A DNA stretch of 64,000 nt from JBBQKF01 sp038326615 (lineage in GTDB: Bacteria > Bacillota > Clostridia > Saccharofermentanales > UBA5734), in the NCBI GenBank assembly GCA_038326615.1, contig JBBQKF010000001.1, positions 30,461-94,460 of the forward strand. Reading direction: 5' to 3'. The translations under genes were made by a program, and so were the position numbers. The notes under the pieces were generated by a model. That model searched no databases and was not told the DNA's origin. It saw nothing but the letters and a program-made list of their open reading frames with translations. Shown here one piece after another: positions 11,925 through 21,483 of this stretch. How positions within the stretch are numbered: position 1 is the first letter of the stretch; every line of letters starts with the position of its first letter.

Positions 11925-12214
11925 AAAAAAGCTTCCGCCCATAGACTGGACGAAAGCTTCAAAAAGAATCTCTTCCGTGGTACCACCAGTTTTTCTCCTG
12001 AATAATCACTGACGATTCGCCCAATATTAAAAACGCAATCATCAAATTTATCAAAAGACACTCTAGCATCGTTTCGTGATGCAAATATACGTTTTCGCTC
12101 CCGGACGACATTCCACTAACTCATATTCGAAGGGTCTTTCAGCCGATGAACCCTACTCTCTAACGGATGAGAAAATGTACTCTTCCCGTTCAACACGAAA
12201 ATTTTCTTAACTTG
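11925..12214 (-). ncRNA. T-box riboswitch (tRNA-Val sensing) leader
   Basis: Minus-strand leader with all main T-box parts. AGAGAG and the distal stem-I segment lie near 12160-12120. The conserved antiterminator core GGTGGTACCACGG is at 11987-11975. The terminator pairs GCTTTCGTCC (11957-11948) with GGGCGGAAGC (11940-11931), followed by TTTTTT. In stem I the phrase GGAATGTCGTCCGGGAGC places GTC, a valine codon, in the expected specifier position. UGGU in the core would pair with a tRNA ending ACCA. Uncharged tRNA-Val should favour read-through into the small membrane protein gene and valS. Specifier assignment is by alignment by eye. Confidence 0.88.
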
Positions 12215-12220
12215 GTTAAT

Positions 12221-12249
12221 ATCATACAATGAAATCTAGCATTAGTCAA
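12221..12249 (-). promoter_or_regulatory. Promoter of the T-box-valS unit
   Basis: Minus strand: TTGACT (12249-12244), 17-bp spacer, TATGAT (12226-12221). The predicted start near 12214 agrees with the beginning of the T-box leader. Confidence 0.7.
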
Positions 12250-12317
12250 GGTTAGCAAATTTACTTTTAAGAGCAATTTTACTTATATGAGCAACTCATA
12301 TTAGAAGGTTAACGCAA

Positions 12318-12626
12318 TCACTTATAAGAGCAGCAATAATCTGCAAATTTTGCTACAATAATTTTGAAACTCGAATTTTCAGGAACAATAAAGCTTTGAC
12401 CTTCATTAAAATTAGTATAAACGGATTCGCCTTTAATCATAATATCCATGTCCCCGCCTAAAACTTCCATCAATTCTTCAGTTGAAGTATTAAATTCGTA
12501 CTCACCAGCTAACATGAATCCTAAAGTTTTCTTGCTGCCATCTGCAAATTTTACTGTCCTGCTTGTAACTTTTCCATCAAAATACACATTTGCTTTCTTA
12601 ACTACGCTCACATTATTAAATTCCAT
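12318..12626 (-). CDS. ppnP: Pyrimidine/purine nucleoside phosphorylase, PpnP (DUF1255) family
   Basis: 102-residue single-domain cupin-like protein. Family features include the N-terminal VVKKANVYFDGKVTSRTV, LAGEYEFNTSTEELMEV and the C-terminal SFIVPENSSFKI. The family cleaves nucleosides with phosphate to give base and ribose-1-phosphate. It follows the class II aldolase gene by 15 bp on the same strand and is probably the last gene of the catabolic unit. A good GAGGA site precedes the ATG. Its link to sugar catabolism is not obvious. Confidence 0.85.
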   Translation of the reverse strand: MEFNNVSVVKKANVYFDGKVTSRTVKFADGSKKTLGFMLAGEYEFNTSTEELMEVLGGDMDIMIKGESVYTNFNEGQSFIVPENSSFKIIVAKFADYCCSYK

Positions 12627-12641
12627 ACGAGAATCCTCTTT

Positions 12642-13766
12642 CTATTTGGTTTTTTCGGCGATGGACTTTCTGTACTTTTCGCCTTCCCAGTTAGCAATAA
12701 AATCTTTACCAGCTTCGCTCATAGTACAAACCTTGCGTCCTGATTTTTCAATTGTCGAGGTTATGAAAATAACAGCAGTAAGGGTTTCTTCGATGGTCGA
12801 TGCTTCGCCTCTGAGGCAATTATAAACTATGTCTCCGGTCTTGCGGTAAATTGTACATTTATTCTTTGCCCAATCCTGTCCATCTTGAGGTAATTCGGTA
12901 TCAACTATTGTAATATTGCCGTTAAGGAAAACCATCTGGTCTGGATAAAGTGCATTTACACAGAAATAATCCATGTCATATATCGGATTTACAATCTGTT
13001 TTTTAAGCCACGCAGTGTTTGAAATAAATAGGTTTTCTGCCTGTGATCCTTCTGTATTTTCAATTTCTTCAACAGATATAACAGGAAAGTCCTTTTCGGT
13101 GATTTTGAACTCAGAAGCAACAAGCTTGTTTACTTCCTCGTGAATTTTAAGGCATTCCTCAAGGTCGTCACTTGTCGCAATAAGTCCATGATTTTGCATG
13201 AAAATTGCTTTAGGCAACTTGCCTGTCTCACTTAATACACGTGCTTGTTCTGCTGCAATTGTAAAAGTTAAGTTTGCGCCTGGATTGATGTATGGAACAT
13301 ATCCGAAACTGTAATTTGCGTTCGCAAGAACTTTTGCGGCGATTTCACGGCCAGTTACGCAGCATGTTACAAAGTTTGCGTATACAGGATGAGTATGGAG
13401 AACATATTTTGATAAAAGTGAATGAAATCCTGCCTCAACAGAAGGTCTCAATTCTGGTAAACCTTCGATTTTCTGAATTGAATTTTTTGCTACATCTGAT
13501 CCTGCTTTTTCTACGTCCAAAAGAGTTGAAGGATCTGTGTTTTTGTAAAATTCCACTATCGACGCATAGGCAAGCACCGCATATGCATCATTTTCTTTGA
13601 CCTGACTTAAACGAAATCCTGATGCTTTGATAGCCATCAATTTATCATCGAATTTGCAGGATGTATTTCCACCGCCGCCTTGCACATAATCAATGCGTTT
13701 CCCAGGTTCTACGGAAAGACGCACATAATTTTTAAGGGTTTCCTTGTTTTTTTCAAAAAAGCTCAT
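12642..13766 (-). CDS. Class II aldolase/adducin family protein, probably sugar-phosphate aldolase
   Basis: Zinc-dependent class II aldolase of about 374 residues from the start at 13766 (MSFFEKNKETL, AAGGA eight bases upstream). It has the phosphate-binding DYVQGGGGNTSCK and KASGFRL, the metal ligands in LHTHPVYANFV, and MQNHGLIATSDD. It is longer than monofunctional RhaD (about 275) and resembles the aldolase half of bifunctional rhamnulose-1-phosphate aldolase/dehydrogenases. The matching dehydrogenase half may be the separate gene at 23326-24540. Beside rhaA, the simplest role is cleavage of rhamnulose-1-phosphate to dihydroxyacetone phosphate and lactaldehyde. Substrate is inferred. Confidence 0.83.
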   Translation of the reverse strand: MSFFEKNKETLKNYVRLSVEPGKRIDYVQGGGGNTSCKFDDKLMAIKASGFRLSQVKENDAYAVLAYASIVEFYKNTDPSTLLDVEKAGSDVAKNSIQKIEGLPELRPSVEAGFHSLLSKYVLHTHPVYANFVTCCVTGREIAAKVLANANYSFGYVPYINPGANLTFTIAAEQARVLSETGKLPKAIFMQNHGLIATSDDLEECLKIHEEVNKLVASEFKITEKDFPVISVEEIENTEGSQAENLFISNTAWLKKQIVNPIYDMDYFCVNALYPDQMVFLNGNITIVDTELPQDGQDWAKNKCTIYRKTGDIVYNCLRGEASTIEETLTAVIFITSTIEKSGRKVCTMSEAGKDFIANWEGEKYRKSIAEKTK

Positions 13767-14047
13767 TTTCACTTTCCTTTCATTCAATTAATTCTGATTT
13801 GCTAATCTATTATTTTTTTTTATTATTACTATTATTATTCAACTCTTCCCATTTTTAAGTAACAGAAGTCAAATTTGCAAATATTTATTCGATTTACTAG
13901 TTAAAATACAATTTCAATTTTTATAAAATGATTTGATTAGTATTTTTGAGATGGTAAGTTTTGGAAGCAATATTAACGCAGTACACAACCTTTAATACAT
14001 AATTCTCGCTTTTCTAATTGGTTTTAACTTAATATATTATACAATTT

Positions 14048-15331
14048 TTATCTCTTTGACAATACATTTTCTTCGTACTCATGAACATCATTTAACCAGT
14101 CAGTTCCGGCAGGGACACCCATGTCAAGGCAATATTTATTCCATACAGCGCCAACAGGAAGCGAACGGAAGTCGTCCATCATAGCAAGACGATCACCAAA
14201 ACGGCTCTCGATTTCTGCTGTTTGAATTAAATCTGTTGGTTCAAGTAGTGCGCCAAGAATTGCTTTCTGTGTTGCTCTAGCTCCGATAACCCATGCAGAT
14301 ATACGGTTTATAGATGCATCAAAGAAGTCAAGTGCAAGATGGACACGCTCGAAAGCATCAGCGCGTTTGATTTCGCGGATAACTTCCTGAACATCATCAT
14401 TTGAAATTACAACGTGGTCAGAATCCCAACGAACTCCGCGGCTTACATGAACGAGGATGTCTTTATTGAATAGCAACAAAGCACTGATTTTGTCAGCAAT
14501 TGTTTCGGTTGGGTGGAAATGCCCCATATCAAGTGTTAACATAAGGTCTTCATTTCCTTTAGTTTTTGCATAGCCAAGATAGCTCATGTAAAATTCATGT
14601 GAACCAACAACAAAACTTTCTGATCCAATTCCAAAAAGTTTAGATTCAAGGCCTTCAAGATAAACATCCGGAGATATGGTTTCTTCAAGAATCTCATCAA
14701 GTGAATCTTTGAGGAGCTTTCTGTAAAGAGTTTTGTTTGCAGTAAGATCCTTCATGCCGTCTGGAATCCATATGTTTGTGACACAGGCAGATCCACAGGC
14801 GCGTCCCATATCGGCAGCTATACGACGGCTTGCTTTTACATGATCAATCCAGAAACGACGAATTTCATCTTTAGGATTTGAAAGTGTAAGATTATCAGCA
14901 GCCATTGGGTGTCCAAAACAAGAAGGGTTGAAATCAAGACCGATTTTTCTTGAAACTGCCCAGTCAATCCACTTTTGGAAATGCTTTGTCTCGTATTTAT
15001 TACGATCAACTTTTTCACCTTCAAGTTCTGCATAACATGCATGAACATTAACTCTTTGCTTTCCTGGTAGAAGGCTCATTGTTTTATCTAAATCAGCACG
15101 AAGCTCCACACCATCTCTTGATTTACCAGGGTAGTTTCCTGTTACCATAATACCACCGGATGTTCCACCAGAGCCGGCTTCAAGTCCTTGAATATCATCT
15201 CCCTGCCAGCAGTGAAGTGAAACTTCAATTGATTTCATCTTCTCAAGCACAGCCTCGACGTCTACACCATATTGAGAATAAAGGGTTTTAGCGGCTTCGT
15301 AAGCCAAATTGACATTTTCTTTTGAATGCAT
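14048..15331 (-). CDS. rhaA: L-rhamnose isomerase
   Basis: 427-residue metal-dependent isomerase converting L-rhamnose to L-rhamnulose. Family features include the N-terminal VSLHCWQGDDIQGLE, the VNVHACYAE segment, the DFNPSCFGHP segment, and the metal-site region LDMGHFHPTE followed by HVSRGVRWDSDHVV. Length matches E. coli RhaA (about 419). A GGAGG site precedes the ATG. It lies between the PHP gene and the aldolase. No rhamnulokinase or rhamnose transporter is in the window, so the exact physiological sugar could be rhamnose or a related aldose such as lyxose or mannose. Confidence 0.93.
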   Translation of the reverse strand: MHSKENVNLAYEAAKTLYSQYGVDVEAVLEKMKSIEVSLHCWQGDDIQGLEAGSGGTSGGIMVTGNYPGKSRDGVELRADLDKTMSLLPGKQRVNVHACYAELEGEKVDRNKYETKHFQKWIDWAVSRKIGLDFNPSCFGHPMAADNLTLSNPKDEIRRFWIDHVKASRRIAADMGRACGSACVTNIWIPDGMKDLTANKTLYRKLLKDSLDEILEETISPDVYLEGLESKLFGIGSESFVVGSHEFYMSYLGYAKTKGNEDLMLTLDMGHFHPTETIADKISALLLFNKDILVHVSRGVRWDSDHVVISNDDVQEVIREIKRADAFERVHLALDFFDASINRISAWVIGARATQKAILGALLEPTDLIQTAEIESRFGDRLAMMDDFRSLPVGAVWNKYCLDMGVPAGTDWLNDVHEYEENVLSKR

Positions 15332-15656
15332 TTTGAAATCCTCCCTTTTAATTTTTGCAAAATTTTACTTTTTAATGTGATCAAAGTATTGGTTTTTAAT
15401 ATAATCAAATTATTTGTTTCTAAAATTAACAAAGCATCAGGCTTTTATGGTTTTTATGGTTTTATTGGTTTTTATGTATATTAAAATCTCAGATAACGAG
15501 TTAACAATAACGAGCAACAGATTTGACTATGATATGGAATGTATAATGATTTATACCTTATTATGATTGAACAAGTAAATTATTTCAAGCAATTTTAAAA
15601 AAATATTATTTCTTTATCTAAAATTATTATAAGATCCCTATGAAATTCTTATGATG

Positions 15657-15735
15657 TTCTTATAAATTTCCTATAATAATCTTATAACAATTTTTTAAAG
15701 TTCATATAATATTCTTACAAATTTCCTATAATAAT
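15657..15735. repeat. Two 24-bp direct repeats in an AT-rich intergenic
   Basis: TTCTTAYAAATTTCCTATAATAAT-type copies at 15657-15680 and 15712-15735, 55 bp apart with one difference. The whole 15332-15768 gap is very AT-rich, holds related TTATAA phrases, and shows no gene. Confidence 0.7.
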
Positions 15736-15768
15736 ATTTGGAAATCATATAAATTTCTTATAAAATTA

Positions 15769-17064
15769 TTATGAAAATCTCATCTTTGCATAATCTTTAA
15801 AAAACGCAATTCTCTTGTATAACGAAGGCATCTTTGACACTGTTTTGTCAGAGAACATCCCTTCTGAAAGATCAATAGTTGCACTCCATTCATGGCCAAT
15901 AAGCGCCCATGCGGCATCAATAAGGTTTGCAAACTCAGGTTTACGCATTGCTTCACAGACGAATTTCTGTCGTGGTTGATTTATATCTTCACCACTTATT
16001 TGGAAAAACCCGTTCTTGTCACAATTAGCACGAAGTCTTTCGAGTTGTGCAGGTGTATTTCTAGAAGGCATATATGTTATTGAATTAAAGCCAGTCTCAC
16101 GAATTGTATTAAACACATCATCAAGGAATTCATCTTCGAATTTTTGTGCTTTCTTATCGCCGGTAACTGATTCTGTAACATCTCCAAGGTATGCATATGC
16201 AAGAATTATTCCGTGTTTTTTTGTAAATGCTGCAACCTCGGCTATTGGAAGTGCTTCTTTTGTGGCAGGAATATAAAATTGTTCAACCATATTTCCTTTT
16301 AAAATATTTAAAAGGTCGTATTCATAAATTTCATTTGATTTGTCAAGAAGAAGCTCTCTGGTTTTACCTTTTACTGAGATATTAAGAGATTTCTCCATGA
16401 AATCAAGAAGTTTTTCACCTCTGCCAAACTGGGTTGTGAGTTTTTTTGCAACAGCATAAAGGAGATGCCTTTCGGTAACACTTCCTCCTTCATGAGCCAT
16501 TGATAGGGGGAGAACGTCTAAATCATAATCAACTTCGATTCTTGCGGGCAAAAGAATTTTATTAATTTCAACTATCATTTCGCGATTTCTAATGCCACGG
16601 GCAACACAGATAGGTGCAAAAAATTCTTTTAATGCAGGAATTGCTGTATGCGGAATTCCGTGCATTGCAACATATGCAACTGTATCCTGATCAGGATTGT
16701 TAATCCTTCGTCCATCAAGAATTGTTCCTGCAAATGTTGCCCTTACTTCAGCTCCGATAGTCGTAGGCATTCCCATTATAAGTCCTGCCTTAATAAATTC
16801 CTCGGCACCACTAATTGAATCATGGTCCATAATCCCAGTTGTCAAAAGCCCTGTTTCCCATGAACGGTATACTGCTTTTGCCGGTGAATATGGTGAAAAC
16901 GAGTAGATTGAATGAATATGGCTGTTAACGTCATTTTGTCTTATTGGCGCAGAGATAAAACCTTTATCTACTGCATCTTTTAGCTTATTTAACGCAAGAA
17001 GCCTGTCATCCATATTTGGTGCATTTAATTCTGATATTAGGATGTCGATTTCATTTTGTTCCAT
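15769..17064 (-). CDS. PHP-domain metal-dependent phosphoesterase
   Basis: 431 residues with PHP-domain metal motifs: NSHIHSIYSFSPYS (motif I), GIMDHDSISGAEEF (motif II), GAEVRATF, and later SMAHEGGSVTERH. PHP proteins hydrolyse phosphate esters using a cluster of divalent metals. It lies between the fused E1 gene and rhaA in the catabolic cluster, so a sugar-phosphate or cofactor phosphatase role is plausible, but the substrate is unknown. A GGAG site lies ahead of the ATG. A 118-bp palindromic element separates it from the E1 gene. Confidence 0.8.
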   Translation of the reverse strand: MEQNEIDILISELNAPNMDDRLLALNKLKDAVDKGFISAPIRQNDVNSHIHSIYSFSPYSPAKAVYRSWETGLLTTGIMDHDSISGAEEFIKAGLIMGMPTTIGAEVRATFAGTILDGRRINNPDQDTVAYVAMHGIPHTAIPALKEFFAPICVARGIRNREMIVEINKILLPARIEVDYDLDVLPLSMAHEGGSVTERHLLYAVAKKLTTQFGRGEKLLDFMEKSLNISVKGKTRELLLDKSNEIYEYDLLNILKGNMVEQFYIPATKEALPIAEVAAFTKKHGIILAYAYLGDVTESVTGDKKAQKFEDEFLDDVFNTIRETGFNSITYMPSRNTPAQLERLRANCDKNGFFQISGEDINQPRQKFVCEAMRKPEFANLIDAAWALIGHEWSATIDLSEGMFSDKTVSKMPSLYKRIAFFKDYAKMRFS

Positions 17065-17128
17065 AAAAGTCTCCTTTTATAAAGTTTTAACACAATTAAT
17101 CCGTGTAAAAATTGTTTGGATGAAAGGA

Positions 17129-17246
17129 AAAACTTCGCAAGACAAGGCGCGGGAAGCTTCAAATGAAGGATCATATACATAACATGTGACTGAATTTGAA
17201 GCATTCCGCAACGCAGTAAGTCATAAAATGACGATTGCGAAGTTTT
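17129..17246. repeat. 118-bp palindromic element (REP/MITE-like)
   Basis: Perfect 12-bp inverted ends, AAAACTTCGCAA (17129-17140) and TTGCGAAGTTTT (17235-17246). Imperfect inner arms (AAGCTTCAAAT and ATTTGAAGC, with GCGGGA/TTCCGC nearby) would fold into one long hairpin. It has no coding potential and sits between two co-oriented genes of the cluster. Confidence 0.75.
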
Positions 17247-17258
17247 AACACATCCCGA

Positions 17259-19736
17259 TTAGACGCCGAGTTTAGCACGTCTCATAAGTTCCACATCATT
17301 GAAACTACGAGTAGGTGTATATCCTGCGATAGGCATAATGCGCTCGTGAATTATGTCGATGAACCAATCTTCTTGTGGGAAGAAGTGTTCTTCAAGCTCA
17401 AAAGCAGGTGTAATCCAGTTACGTGAACCAAGAACAACTGCAGGCGCATCAAGATCGTCAAAGCAAAGGTCGTTAATATTTCTTGCAAGGTCATTTAAGT
17501 ATGAACCACGGTCACATGCATCACTTGAAAGAAGAATTTTTCCTGTCTTTTTAACAGACTCAACAACTTTTTCGAAATTAAATGGAACCATTGAACGTGC
17601 ATCAATAACTTCAGCACTGATTCCGTATTTTTCTTCAAGTGTTTTTGCAGCGTCAAGGGCACGATAAAGTGTTGCACCAATTGTTAGAATTGTAATGTCT
17701 TTACCTGCTCTTTTGATATCTGGTTCACCAATAGGAATTTCATAGCTTTCAACAGGTACGCCACCAGTGTGGAATTGTTCTGCGATATCATATAATCTTT
17801 GGCTTTCAAAGAATATAACAGGGTCAGATCCGTTAAGAGCAGTTGTCATAAGACCCTTCGCATCGTAAGGTGTTACAGGGAAAACAACTTTTATTCCAGG
17901 AATTTGTGTAACAAGAGATGTCCAATCCTGTGAGTGCTGTGCGCCATATTTAGACCCAACAGAAACACGTAGTACTACAGGCATTTTGAGAATTCCTGCT
18001 GACATTGCCTGCCATTTTGGAAGCTGGTTGAAAACTTCATCTCCAGCACGGCCTAAGAAGTCACAGTACATAAGCTCGACAAGTGCACGTCCTCCGCACA
18101 TTGCATATCCGACTGCAGATCCAACGATAGCAGCTTCTGCAATTGGTGAGTTAAATAAACGGTGGTAAGGAATTGCTTCTGTTAATCCACGATAAACAGC
18201 GAAAGCGCCGCCCCAGTCACGATTTTCTTCGCCATAAGCAATCAATGTTGGATCTTCGTAGAATTTGTCGATTATTGCTTCAAAAACAGCATCTCTGTAC
18301 TGATAAACTTTGTTTTTAGAAACTGCTTTACCATTTGCATCAAATGCAAAACGCTCTTTTTTTGCGATTGCAAGTACACGAGGATTTTCTTCTTTTGGCA
18401 TAAGAACATCTGGCTTACGGTCTTCCATTTTTGCAATTTTCTGATTTGAAAACATTATTTTCTCAATAGCATCAGGTGTTTTGAAAAGATCCATACGAGG
18501 TGAAATGACAGGGTCTGAAGCCATCTGAACAGCATTTGTAACAGTCTGAATAATCATATCGTCGATTGCTGCAAAATCACTGTCTTTTGCAACACCAGCT
18601 GCAATTAATTTGAGTCTGAAATCAACAATTGAATCCTGAGCCATCCATGCGTCTTTTTCTTCTGTTGTACGATATGAATCAGCATCAGAAGGTGAATGTC
18701 CTGAATAACGATAAGTTAGAGTATCAAGAAGCACAGGACCATTTTTGTTCTTAAGAATATCAATTTTTCTTGTCATTGCTTCGATCACGGCAAGAGGGTT
18801 ATATCCATCAATTCTCTCAGAATGCATCTGTTCTTTGTTAACACCAGCACCGATTCTTGCAAGGAAATCATATCCCATTGTTTCTCCGCGTGTTTGTCCG
18901 CCCATAGCGTACTGATTGTCCATAACATTAAGAAGTAATGGTAATCCGCCCTTCATATCGCCTTCCCAAAGAGTTTTGTACTGATCCATAACTGACATCA
19001 TGATTCCTTCCCAAACAGGACCGCATGCCATAGAACCATCACCTATATTACAAATAACAATTCCCTTTTTGCGATTAACTTTTTTGAAAAGAGCAGCACC
19101 TACAGAAATATCAGCAGATCCACCAACGATTGCGTTGTTAGGATAAATTCCGAAAGGAAGGAAAAATGCATGCATTGATCCGCCAAGACCCTTATGGAAT
19201 CCTGTTTCTTTTGCAAATATTTCAGCTAAAGCACCGTATATAAGGAAATCAATTGCAATTTCTTTAACTGTTTTGCTCTTACCCTCATGGAAATTTAATA
19301 CTGCACGGTATGCATCTCCACCAAGGAATTCTTCCATAATTGACACTAACTCAGCGTCAGAAAGCTTATGAATGGATGAAAGCCCTTTTGCAAGAATTTC
19401 ACCATGACTTCTGTGAGAACCGAAAATATAGTCATCAGTTGTTAGCAAATATGCTTGTCCAACTGAAGATGCTTCCTGTCCCATTGAAAGATGTGCTGGA
19501 CCTGGATTATTATAATCAATACCATTATAAGCATTAGTTGTTTTGATTGTGTAAAGCATTGTTTCGAACTCACGGATAAAACGCATGTCGCGGTAGATTC
19601 TCATAAAATCTTCTTTTGAGTAATTTGCCTTTTCCTGTTCGATTGTCTTTTCGTACTGGTTTACAGGGATTTTGTTAAATTCAATAAACCCTGGTTTCCT
19701 CATTTCTGTAGGATCAATGTGCAAAATTTTAGTCAT
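17259..19736 (-). CDS. 2-oxoacid dehydrogenase E1, fused alpha and beta subunits
   Basis: Thiamine-diphosphate-dependent E1 of 825 residues joining both subunits in one chain. The alpha part has GSHRSHGEI and the ThDP motif beginning GDGSMACGP near residue 232 and ending in an N about 40 residues on. The beta part begins near residue 470 (YRDAVFEAIIDKFYEDP) with EENRDWGGAFAVYRGL. E1 decarboxylates a 2-oxoacid (or acetoin) and acylates the E2 lipoyl group. The start is the ATG at 19736, because GGAGG lies eight bases upstream; an in-frame TTG at 19751 overlaps that site. E3 and E2 genes precede it on the same strand. Substrate (pyruvate, acetoin or a branched-chain acid) cannot be told by eye. 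Confidence 0.9.
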   Translation of the reverse strand: MTKILHIDPTEMRKPGFIEFNKIPVNQYEKTIEQEKANYSKEDFMRIYRDMRFIREFETMLYTIKTTNAYNGIDYNNPGPAHLSMGQEASSVGQAYLLTTDDYIFGSHRSHGEILAKGLSSIHKLSDAELVSIMEEFLGGDAYRAVLNFHEGKSKTVKEIAIDFLIYGALAEIFAKETGFHKGLGGSMHAFFLPFGIYPNNAIVGGSADISVGAALFKKVNRKKGIVICNIGDGSMACGPVWEGIMMSVMDQYKTLWEGDMKGGLPLLLNVMDNQYAMGGQTRGETMGYDFLARIGAGVNKEQMHSERIDGYNPLAVIEAMTRKIDILKNKNGPVLLDTLTYRYSGHSPSDADSYRTTEEKDAWMAQDSIVDFRLKLIAAGVAKDSDFAAIDDMIIQTVTNAVQMASDPVISPRMDLFKTPDAIEKIMFSNQKIAKMEDRKPDVLMPKEENPRVLAIAKKERFAFDANGKAVSKNKVYQYRDAVFEAIIDKFYEDPTLIAYGEENRDWGGAFAVYRGLTEAIPYHRLFNSPIAEAAIVGSAVGYAMCGGRALVELMYCDFLGRAGDEVFNQLPKWQAMSAGILKMPVVLRVSVGSKYGAQHSQDWTSLVTQIPGIKVVFPVTPYDAKGLMTTALNGSDPVIFFESQRLYDIAEQFHTGGVPVESYEIPIGEPDIKRAGKDITILTIGATLYRALDAAKTLEEKYGISAEVIDARSMVPFNFEKVVESVKKTGKILLSSDACDRGSYLNDLARNINDLCFDDLDAPAVVLGSRNWITPAFELEEHFFPQEDWFIDIIHERIMPIAGYTPTRSFNDVELMRRAKLGV

Positions 19737-19780
19737 TTCTATTACCTCCAATTATTTCAATTCTTTTTTCTTACTATTTA

Positions 19781-19872
19781 TTTTACTATTTTTTATTTCT
19801 CAATTTAATACTTTTACTATTTTTTATTTCTCAATTTAATACTTTTACTTTTTTTATTTCTTAATTTAATAA
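19781..19872. repeat. 31-bp tandem repeat, three copies
   Basis: Units at 19781-19811, 19812-19842 and 19843-19872 (one base shorter), with the core TTTATTTCTCAATTTAATAC. They lie in the 370-bp gap between the E3 and E1 genes. Further on (about 19880-19917) a short TTGTATTGTTTTC phrase is also repeated. No gene is seen in the gap. Confidence 0.85.
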
Positions 19873-20108
19873 CTTTTTTATATTGTTTTCTTGTATTGTT
19901 TTCTTGTATTGTTATTCCAATTCTTTTCCTAGACTGTTTAAATAACTGCAAGTGTCACTTTTATGTTCTTCTGTTAAAACTGCACTATTCTCAATTTTGC
20001 TTCTAGTCCTTTTGCTTTGATTCTATGTGTGCCAATAAAATTTTTCATTGATATATTTTCATTCTTGAAAAATTAAGTCGACTAAAAATCAAAAGGCTCT
20101 GTTACATT

Positions 20109-21470
20109 TTATAATTGAAAAATGGCTTCGCGGATTATCTCGCAGACTGTAGGATGAGGAAAAATGAATTCTTTGATATCTTCAATTTTCATTTCAGTTT
20201 CAATAAGCATCGCTGCTGCAACTATAATTTCTGATGCATAACTTCCTATAATATGACATCCAATCATACGATTGCGAGAAGGCTCAACGAGAACTTTACA
20301 AATTCCGTCTCCGCCTTCATTTTCAGCCATGTAGCGGCCAGAATAATTCATGGAAATATTTGCCACCTTATATTCGATCCCTTTAGCTTTACAGGTTTCT
20401 TCTGTTTCACCGACACATCCAACTTCTGGATTTGTGTAAATAACTGAAGGAACCGCGTTGTAACGTACAACATCTTTTTTGCCCAAAATGTTATTAATTA
20501 CAACTTCAGATTCTCTGTAAGCTGCGTGAGCGAGCATCCATACACCATTAACATCACCTGTTGCAAAAACTCCTGGGACGTTTGTGTTTCCTTTGTCATC
20601 AACAACAATGTGTCCACGTTCTATAAGTACGCCTATATTTTCGAGTCCAAATCCTGCTGTTACAGGTCTTCTTCCGATCGACATTAGTACATACTCTGCT
20701 TCGATTAATTCTTTTTTACCATTATCTTCGTATTCTACGAAACCTTTTGGCATTCCTGTTACTTTACATAAAAGTTTAAATGTAACGCCCTTCTTCTCAT
20801 AGTTTTTCTGAAGAATTGTTGAAATTTCACGGTCTGTTGGTCCTGCAATTTTCTCTAACATTTCTATAACAGTTACTTTAGATCCTACAGAGTTAAAATA
20901 ACTTGCCATTTCAAGACCAATGACGCCTCCACCAACTACAACAAGTGATTTAGGTATGATTTCAAGGTTTAAAATTTCACGGTTAGTCATAACATAACCC
21001 TGCTCAAGACCGACTTTCGCTCCGGGAATTGGGGGTACAATTGCTTCAGAACCTGTACAAATTAGCAACTTTGATGTTTCTAAAATTTCATCACCAACTT
21101 TTACTTTGATGACACCATTTTCACGGCTAACAATTTCGCCAAATCCTTCTTTAACAGTAACATGGTTTGCTTTCATCTGGCCTTTGATCCCGGCTACAAG
21201 GTTTTTAACAACCTTATTTTTTCTTGCGATTACTGTTTTCTGGTCGATTGAAGCACCTGTTGTTGTTACGCCATATTTTTCACCGTGGTTTGCATAATCA
21301 AATATTTTAGCACTGTTGAGTAAGGTTTTTGATGGTACACAGCCTTCATTAAGACAAACTCCGCCTAAAAAGCGTTTTTCTATTAGCAAAGTTTTAAGAC
21401 CGCCATGACCTGAACGTTCAGCTGCAAGATATCCTGCAGGACCGCCGCCAAGAATAATTATATCGTACAT
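20109..21470 (-). CDS. lpdA: Dihydrolipoamide dehydrogenase (E3)
   Basis: 453-residue FAD/NAD-dependent disulfide oxidoreductase that reoxidises the E2 lipoyl group. It shows the FAD-binding IIILGGGPAGYLAAE at the N-terminus, the redox disulfide in GGVCLNEGCVPSKTLL, the NAD-binding VVVGGGVIGLEMASYF, the ATGDVNG motif, and the C-terminal HPHPT-type motif FPHPTVCE supplying the catalytic His. No lipoyl domain is fused. The gene begins 13 bp after the E2 stop, with AAAGGA upstream, so it belongs to the same operon. Confidence 0.95.
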   Translation of the reverse strand: MYDIIILGGGPAGYLAAERSGHGGLKTLLIEKRFLGGVCLNEGCVPSKTLLNSAKIFDYANHGEKYGVTTTGASIDQKTVIARKNKVVKNLVAGIKGQMKANHVTVKEGFGEIVSRENGVIKVKVGDEILETSKLLICTGSEAIVPPIPGAKVGLEQGYVMTNREILNLEIIPKSLVVVGGGVIGLEMASYFNSVGSKVTVIEMLEKIAGPTDREISTILQKNYEKKGVTFKLLCKVTGMPKGFVEYEDNGKKELIEAEYVLMSIGRRPVTAGFGLENIGVLIERGHIVVDDKGNTNVPGVFATGDVNGVWMLAHAAYRESEVVINNILGKKDVVRYNAVPSVIYTNPEVGCVGETEETCKAKGIEYKVANISMNYSGRYMAENEGGDGICKVLVEPSRNRMIGCHIIGSYASEIIVAAAMLIETEMKIEDIKEFIFPHPTVCEIIREAIFQL

Positions 21471-21483
21471 CGTTATATCCTTT

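Noticed and set aside
11870..12061. 63-codon minus-strand frame
   Set aside because: Lies entirely within the T-box leader RNA.
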